Source: Candidatus Heimdallarchaeota archaeon (lineage in GTDB: Archaea > Asgardarchaeota > Heimdallarchaeia > Hodarchaeales > LC-3). From it: a DNA stretch of 7,767 nucleotides. Positions within the stretch are counted from its first letter, which is position 1. Every line of letters begins with the position of its first letter. Location: positions 1-7,767 of the forward strand of contig DAHXPE010000181.1 in NCBI GenBank assembly GCA_027364495.1, written 5' to 3'. Below are positions 4,842 to 7,767 of this stretch, one piece after another. A program made the translations under genes and the position numbers. The notes below the pieces were generated by a model. That model saw only the letters and a program-made list of their open reading frames with translations. It ran no database searches and was not told the origin of the DNA.

Positions 4842-6428
4842 TCATAGTGGAATATTACCATGTTTTTTCTTGGGAATTAATTCTCTCTTTGTTAATAATG
4901 GCCATAAAGCTTCTATTACTTTAGGTCTAGTCTGGGCTGGAATAATTACATCATCTATATAGCCTGCTTCTGCTGCGGCAAAGGGGCTACCAAATTTCTC
5001 TTTATATTCGCCTAGCAATTCTTTTTCAGCTAATTCTTTCTCTTCATCCGGGAGATCAGATAATTTTCGACTATAAAGAATTTTAACTGCACCTTCAGCC
5101 CCCATAACAGCAATTTCAGCTGTTGGCCATGCAAAGTTAACATCACATCCTAAATGTTTAGATGACATAACAATATATGCTCCTCCATAAGCTTTACGAG
5201 TTACAACTGCTATTTTAGGAACACTTGCTTCAGCATATGCAAAAAGGAGTTTCGAACCATTTCGGATTATCCCACCATGCTCCTGAGCTAATCCCGGTAA
5301 AAATCCTGGTACATCAACAAGAGTAATGATTGGAATATTAAACGAATCACAGAAACGTATAAAGCGAGCAGCTTTGATTGATGCGTCTATATCGATCGCA
5401 CCTGCTAAAACAAGAGGTTGATTTGCAACAACACCAACCACATAGCCATTTAACCTTGCAAAACCAACAATGATATTAGGTGCCCAACTTTTGTGAACTT
5501 GAAAGAACTCTCCATCATCTACAATCCTTTCTATAATATGCAACATATCATATGCTTGTTTGGTGTCATCAGGTATAAGATAATTGAGATCCTCTGCTGT
5601 TCTACCTTTATCATCACTAGGCTGAATATATGGAGGATCTTCCATGTTATTTTGTGGTAAATAACTCAATAGGGTTCTAATAATACGAAAAGAATCTTCC
5701 TCATCTCGACCAACCCAGTGAACAACTCCGCTCTTGTTAGCATGAACAGAAGTACCTCCTAATTCATCAAATGATGTTTCTTCACCCATAACTTCTTTAA
5801 CAACGCCAGGACCGGTCACAAACATATAAGAGGTATCTTCGGTCATTATAACAAAATCAGTGATAGCTGGACTATAGACAGCACCGCCAGCGGCAGGTCC
5901 CATTATAGCAGATATTTGAGGAATAACACCAGATGAACGGACGTTTCTGAAGAAAATGTTTCCATATCCACCTAAGGAAAGAACTCCTTCTTGTATTCTT
6001 GCACCACCAGAATCGATAATTCCAATAATAGGTGCTCCATTTTGAATTGCCAAATCGAAAATTCGTACTATTTTTTCTGCATGAGCTTTCCCAAGACTGC
6101 CACCCATAACTGTAAAATCTTGAGCAAAGACGTAAACTAAACGACCGTTAATTCGTCCAGATCCAGTAATTACAGCATCACCATATGGACGATTTTTTTC
6201 TAATCCGAATTCATGGCTTTGATGACGTATAAATGTGCCGATTTCAGTAAAGGTACCTGGATCAAGCAATAGATCTAATCGTTCTCGAGCTGTATATTTT
6301 TGTTTCTCATGTTGACGTTTTGCATCTCCAGGAAACATAGCTTCTTGACGTTTAGTTTCTAAATCAGAAATCTTCTTTTGAGTAATAGATGTGTCAAAGG
6401 GATTTTCTTCAACCAATTCGATCAACAA
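4842..6428 (-). CDS. Acyl-CoA (acetyl/propionyl-CoA) carboxylase carboxyltransferase subunit
   Basis: This subunit transfers CO2 from carboxybiotin to an acyl-CoA, giving malonyl-CoA or methylmalonyl-CoA, normally as a hexamer. It has a full-length double crotonase fold of 528 residues, typical for PccB/AccD5-like proteins. The N-terminal half includes KQKYTARERLDLLLDPGTF, the SGGARIQEG oxyanion loop (140-148) and GPAAGGAVYSPA. The C-terminal half includes GVVANQP, AGAIDID, DVPGFLPG, the second oxyanion loop RKAYGGAYIVM (411-421) and FAWPTAEIAVMGAEGAV. Residue 419 is Ile, at the position that is Asp in Streptomyces propionyl-CoA carboxylase and Ile in the acetyl/propionyl enzyme, which favours acetyl-CoA acceptance. 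The start is TTG at 6428, or the adjacent TTG at 6425; no ATG occurs before residue 31 and no clear ribosome-binding site is present. It is first gene of the operon. A role in methylmalonyl-CoA decarboxylation is the main alternative. Confidence 0.93.
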   Translation of the reverse strand: MLIELVEENPFDTSITQKKISDLETKRQEAMFPGDAKRQHEKQKYTARERLDLLLDPGTFTEIGTFIRHQSHEFGLEKNRPYGDAVITGSGRINGRLVYVFAQDFTVMGGSLGKAHAEKIVRIFDLAIQNGAPIIGIIDSGGARIQEGVLSLGGYGNIFFRNVRSSGVIPQISAIMGPAAGGAVYSPAITDFVIMTEDTSYMFVTGPGVVKEVMGEETSFDELGGTSVHANKSGVVHWVGRDEEDSFRIIRTLLSYLPQNNMEDPPYIQPSDDKGRTAEDLNYLIPDDTKQAYDMLHIIERIVDDGEFFQVHKSWAPNIIVGFARLNGYVVGVVANQPLVLAGAIDIDASIKAARFIRFCDSFNIPIITLVDVPGFLPGLAQEHGGIIRNGSKLLFAYAEASVPKIAVVTRKAYGGAYIVMSSKHLGCDVNFAWPTAEIAVMGAEGAVKILYSRKLSDLPDEEKELAEKELLGEYKEKFGSPFAAAEAGYIDDVIIPAQTRPKVIEALWPLLTKRELIPKKKHGNIPL

Positions 6429-6483
6429 GATTAAAAATAATATTTAGAACTAGAAATCTTATAGCAAATTAAAGAAAAATAAA

Positions 6484-6511
6484 CACTTTATTTTTTTTAT
6501 GCTTAAAAGTG
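6484..6511 (-). promoter_or_regulatory. Candidate promoter/operator of the carboxylase operon
   Basis: On the minus strand an A-rich TATA-like core (GCATAAAAAAAATAAA) is bracketed by the inverted arms CACTTT (6506-6511) and AAAGTG (6484-6489). A start site about 25 nt downstream would leave a leader of about 40 nt before the TTG at 6428. A dyad straddling a TATA element would suit a repressor, but this is inference in a very AT-rich stretch. The rest of 6429-6642 has no ORF; it holds a CCAATTGG palindrome at 6601-6608 of unknown meaning. Confidence 0.35.
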
Positions 6512-6642
6512 AAAATAACTTTTAATAAAAGAATTTACTCATCGAAAATTTTTTTTATCAGAAAAAACATTTTTTTCTTCATAAATCACTTAAAAACATG
6601 CCAATTGGTAACTAATTTAGAATGAAATATGATGAATTCAAG

Positions 6643-6651
6643 AAAAAAAAA
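6643..6651 (-). terminator. T9 terminator of the small membrane protein gene
   Basis: Nine A on the plus strand (nine T in the transcript) lie 9 nt beyond the stop of the membrane protein gene, in the position and form of an archaeal intrinsic terminator. A second, shorter T-rich stretch follows at about 6571-6577 read on the plus strand, with matching A's beside it, which could add a weak hairpin. Confidence 0.55.
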
Positions 6652-6660
6652 TGTAGAATG

Positions 6661-7044
6661 TTATATAAAGAAGTCAAGGATTAGGAGTATTCCACCTATT
6701 ACTGCTAAAATTCCACCTATACCCCAAGCGAGGATACCAATTACAATGTAAATTATACCAAATATTAAGATTTCATCACCAGATTTAGCTTTCTTTTCCT
6801 TATAAATATATATCAAAACAATACCCAAGACAAGAAGAATAATTCCATCAACAACACCACTTAATGAACCACTACCACCATAATTGTACAAATGATAGCT
6901 GTATTTTGTGATGGCATTGAGAGATGAGCTAAGAGATGAAGCAATACTATCAACTATTTCGATAATACCAAAAATAACCATAATAATGCCTCCTACTAAT
7001 GCAAGAATGTTTCCAATATCTGTTAAACCTGACGATTTAGCCAT
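6661..7044 (-). CDS. Small multi-pass membrane protein, function unknown
   Basis: I do not recognise a named family. The 127-residue protein has a short polar N-terminus (MAKSSGLTDIGN), then a hydrophobic helix at about 12-34 (ILALVGGIIMVIFGIIEIV). A Ser/Tyr/Gly-rich loop of about 27 residues follows (SSLSSSLNAITKYSYHLYNY). A second helix (about 63-81, GVVDGIILLVLGIVLIYIY), a charged turn YKEKKAKSGDE, and two further helices packed close together (about 91-126) complete it. Gly-Gly-Ile-rich helices resemble small integral membrane proteins common in archaea. The long first loop and the charged KEKKAK turn probably lie on opposite sides of the membrane. The ATG is preceded by GGTGA at 8-nt spacing, a good match to the 16S tail. 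It is likely monocistronic, with its own terminator, and lies in the same direction as the carboxylase operon. It is real by composition and start signal; its role is unknown. Confidence 0.75.
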   Translation of the reverse strand: MAKSSGLTDIGNILALVGGIIMVIFGIIEIVDSIASSLSSSLNAITKYSYHLYNYGGSGSLSGVVDGIILLVLGIVLIYIYKEKKAKSGDEILIFGIIYIVIGILAWGIGGILAVIGGILLILDFFI

Positions 7045-7112
7045 AAGTTTTTCACCGAATAAAATTTTTAAAGAACAATTTTAGAATTATAGTACAATCT
7101 AATATTCTATTG

Positions 7113-7126
7113 ATCTTTAAAAAGAT
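7113..7126 (-). promoter_or_regulatory. Palindromic AT element upstream of the membrane protein gene
   Basis: ATCTTT and AAAGAT form a perfect inverted repeat around AA, about 70 nt upstream of the ATG at 7044. On the minus strand it contains CTTTTTAAAG, which could be a TATA box with a leader of about 50 nt. A second candidate, TTTAAAAA near 7060-7070, would give an almost leaderless message. The remaining intergenic sequence to 7314 is AT-rich with a near-direct repeat (TTTAAAATTTTT at 7290-7301 and again from 7304) and no ORF. Confidence 0.3.
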
Positions 7127-7314
7127 TATGAAGGCTTTCTTTCAATTATTTAAATATTTAATTATTTTTTGAAAAATAACTTTTATAAAAAAGGATGATA
7201 GAAATTAATATTTCGCAGATTTAGCTTCTTCTGAATTTAAATCTAAAAGTCACTGATAAGACCAATAAGGTAAATATGCCTTTATTCTTTTTAAAATTTT
7301 TACTTTAAAATTTT

Positions 7315-7569
7315 TTATGACTTAGGCTTAGGAAGAACGGAATTTATTAATTCTTGATCAAATGGATGACCGTCAGCAAGCAATTGTCGATATTTTATGA
7401 AGTCTATAACATCCTTACCAGTTTCCTTTCTAGTGTTAAAAGCTGTAAATCCTAATTTTGCTTCAGTCATCATGTCAACTGAAAGCCAGTGTCTATTTGC
7501 CAATTTTGTTTGATCCCAGAAAAATTTCTTCTTAAGGCGGATACCATCAATTGATTTAAAACTGAAAAG
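7315..7569 (-). pseudogene. C-terminal remnant of a BamA/Oah-like crotonase (6-oxocyclohexene-carbonyl-CoA hydrolase family)
   Basis: About 85 codons are open on the minus strand, from a stop at 7570-7572 to TAA at 7315-7317. The sequence (SIDGIRLKKKFFWDQTK, NRHWLSVDMMTEAKLGFTAFN, KETGKDVIDFIKYRQLLADG, ELINSVLP) matches in order the C-terminal arm of 6-oxocyclohex-1-ene-1-carbonyl-CoA hydrolase, the ring-opening crotonase of anaerobic benzoyl-CoA degradation, from memory of that family. The whole catalytic crotonase core (about 290 residues in intact members) is missing: upstream sequence in all three frames has stops and no recognisable crotonase motif. No ATG lies in the open part; the TTG at 7503 would start inside a conserved helix. 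It is therefore a truncated or decayed gene, or one disrupted near the window edge. The exact parent within the enoyl-CoA hydratase superfamily is moderately certain. Confidence 0.7.
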
Positions 7570-7572
7570 TTA

Positions 7573-7767
7573 AGGAGTTAATGAAATGGTAAACTATTTG
7601 AAAATTAAGTCCATATATTATTGGTAATCTTAAAAGGCTGAGTTTTATACTCACTTAAGCCGACAAAAATCAGCAAAAATACTGCCGACGTGCGACATGA
7701 AGCTGTTTGATTAAATGCAGAAGCTGAAAATAATAAACTATCTGACTCCTAGACATCAGGATGTGGC
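7573..7767. other. Right-edge region without an intact gene; stop-broken coding-like frame
   Basis: No complete ORF, tRNA or named RNA is seen. It is richer in G+C than its surroundings. A good ribosome-binding site AAGGAG (7572-7577) precedes an ATG (7586) that opens only 13 codons. From 7609 one plus-strand frame reads with coding-like composition (LKPTKISKNTADVRHEAV, then LNAEAENNKLSDS) but is broken by TGA at 7639 and 7708 and TAG at 7750, suggesting a decayed gene. A bulged hairpin (GGCT/AGCC around GAGT/ACTC, 7636-7660) and a small one at 7753-7764 are present. The origin is unknown. Confidence 0.35.

Noticed and set aside
6558..6580. A-run/T-run hairpin in the spacer upstream of the carboxylase operon
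   Set aside because: The pairing is only A-T in homopolymer tracts, expected by chance here, and a better terminator lies next to the membrane gene stop.
7630..7767. Possible tRNA or structured RNA at the right edge, because of its higher G+C and hairpins
   Set aside because: No T-arm consensus, no acceptor pairing and no C/D or H/ACA boxes could be placed; the hairpins are short and bulged.

Overview
The window is AT-rich (about 30% G+C by eye) and most likely comes from an archaeon. The clearest marker is a full-length Nep1/Emg1 rRNA methyltransferase, a family found in archaea and eukaryotes. TATA-like promoters, poly-T terminators and a separate-subunit biotin-dependent carboxylase fit this. 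The gene mix and AT bias suggest an Asgard-type or other uncultured anaerobic archaeon; that placement is inference.

Layout, left to right. Positions 1-79 are an exact inverted copy of the internal nep1 segment 350-428, followed by nep1 itself (minus strand, 141-827). A divergent promoter region (828-947) separates nep1 from a small plus-strand zinc-finger/winged-helix gene (948-1277). That frame is cut by two tandem TGA codons but goes on coding-like to 1367. A T10 terminator and an AT-rich promoter region follow, then a DUF1684 gene (1549-2037, plus) with no in-frame ATG, GTG or TTG start able to include its whole domain. It converges with a four-nucleotide overlap on the last gene of a minus-strand operon.

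The centre is that operon, transcribed 6428 to 2034: carboxyltransferase, biotin carboxylase, biotin carboxyl carrier protein and a YdfG-like short-chain dehydrogenase. The first three form a complete acyl-CoA carboxylase: ATP-driven carboxylation of biotin on the carrier, then transfer to acetyl-CoA or propionyl-CoA. The carboxyltransferase has Ile at the position that separates acetyl- from propionyl-CoA enzymes. The biotin carboxylase has lost several residues that are nearly invariant in the family, including the Arg equivalent to E. coli Arg292. The dehydrogenase may act on a downstream 3-oxo/3-hydroxy acid.

Upstream of the operon are a small four-helix membrane protein of unknown function (6661-7044, minus) and, at the right edge, the C-terminal remnant of a crotonase resembling 6-oxocyclohex-1-ene-1-carbonyl-CoA hydrolase (BamA/Oah). 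The last ~200 bases hold no intact gene, only a coding-like frame broken by stops. No tRNA, rRNA, CRISPR array or insertion sequence was recognised.
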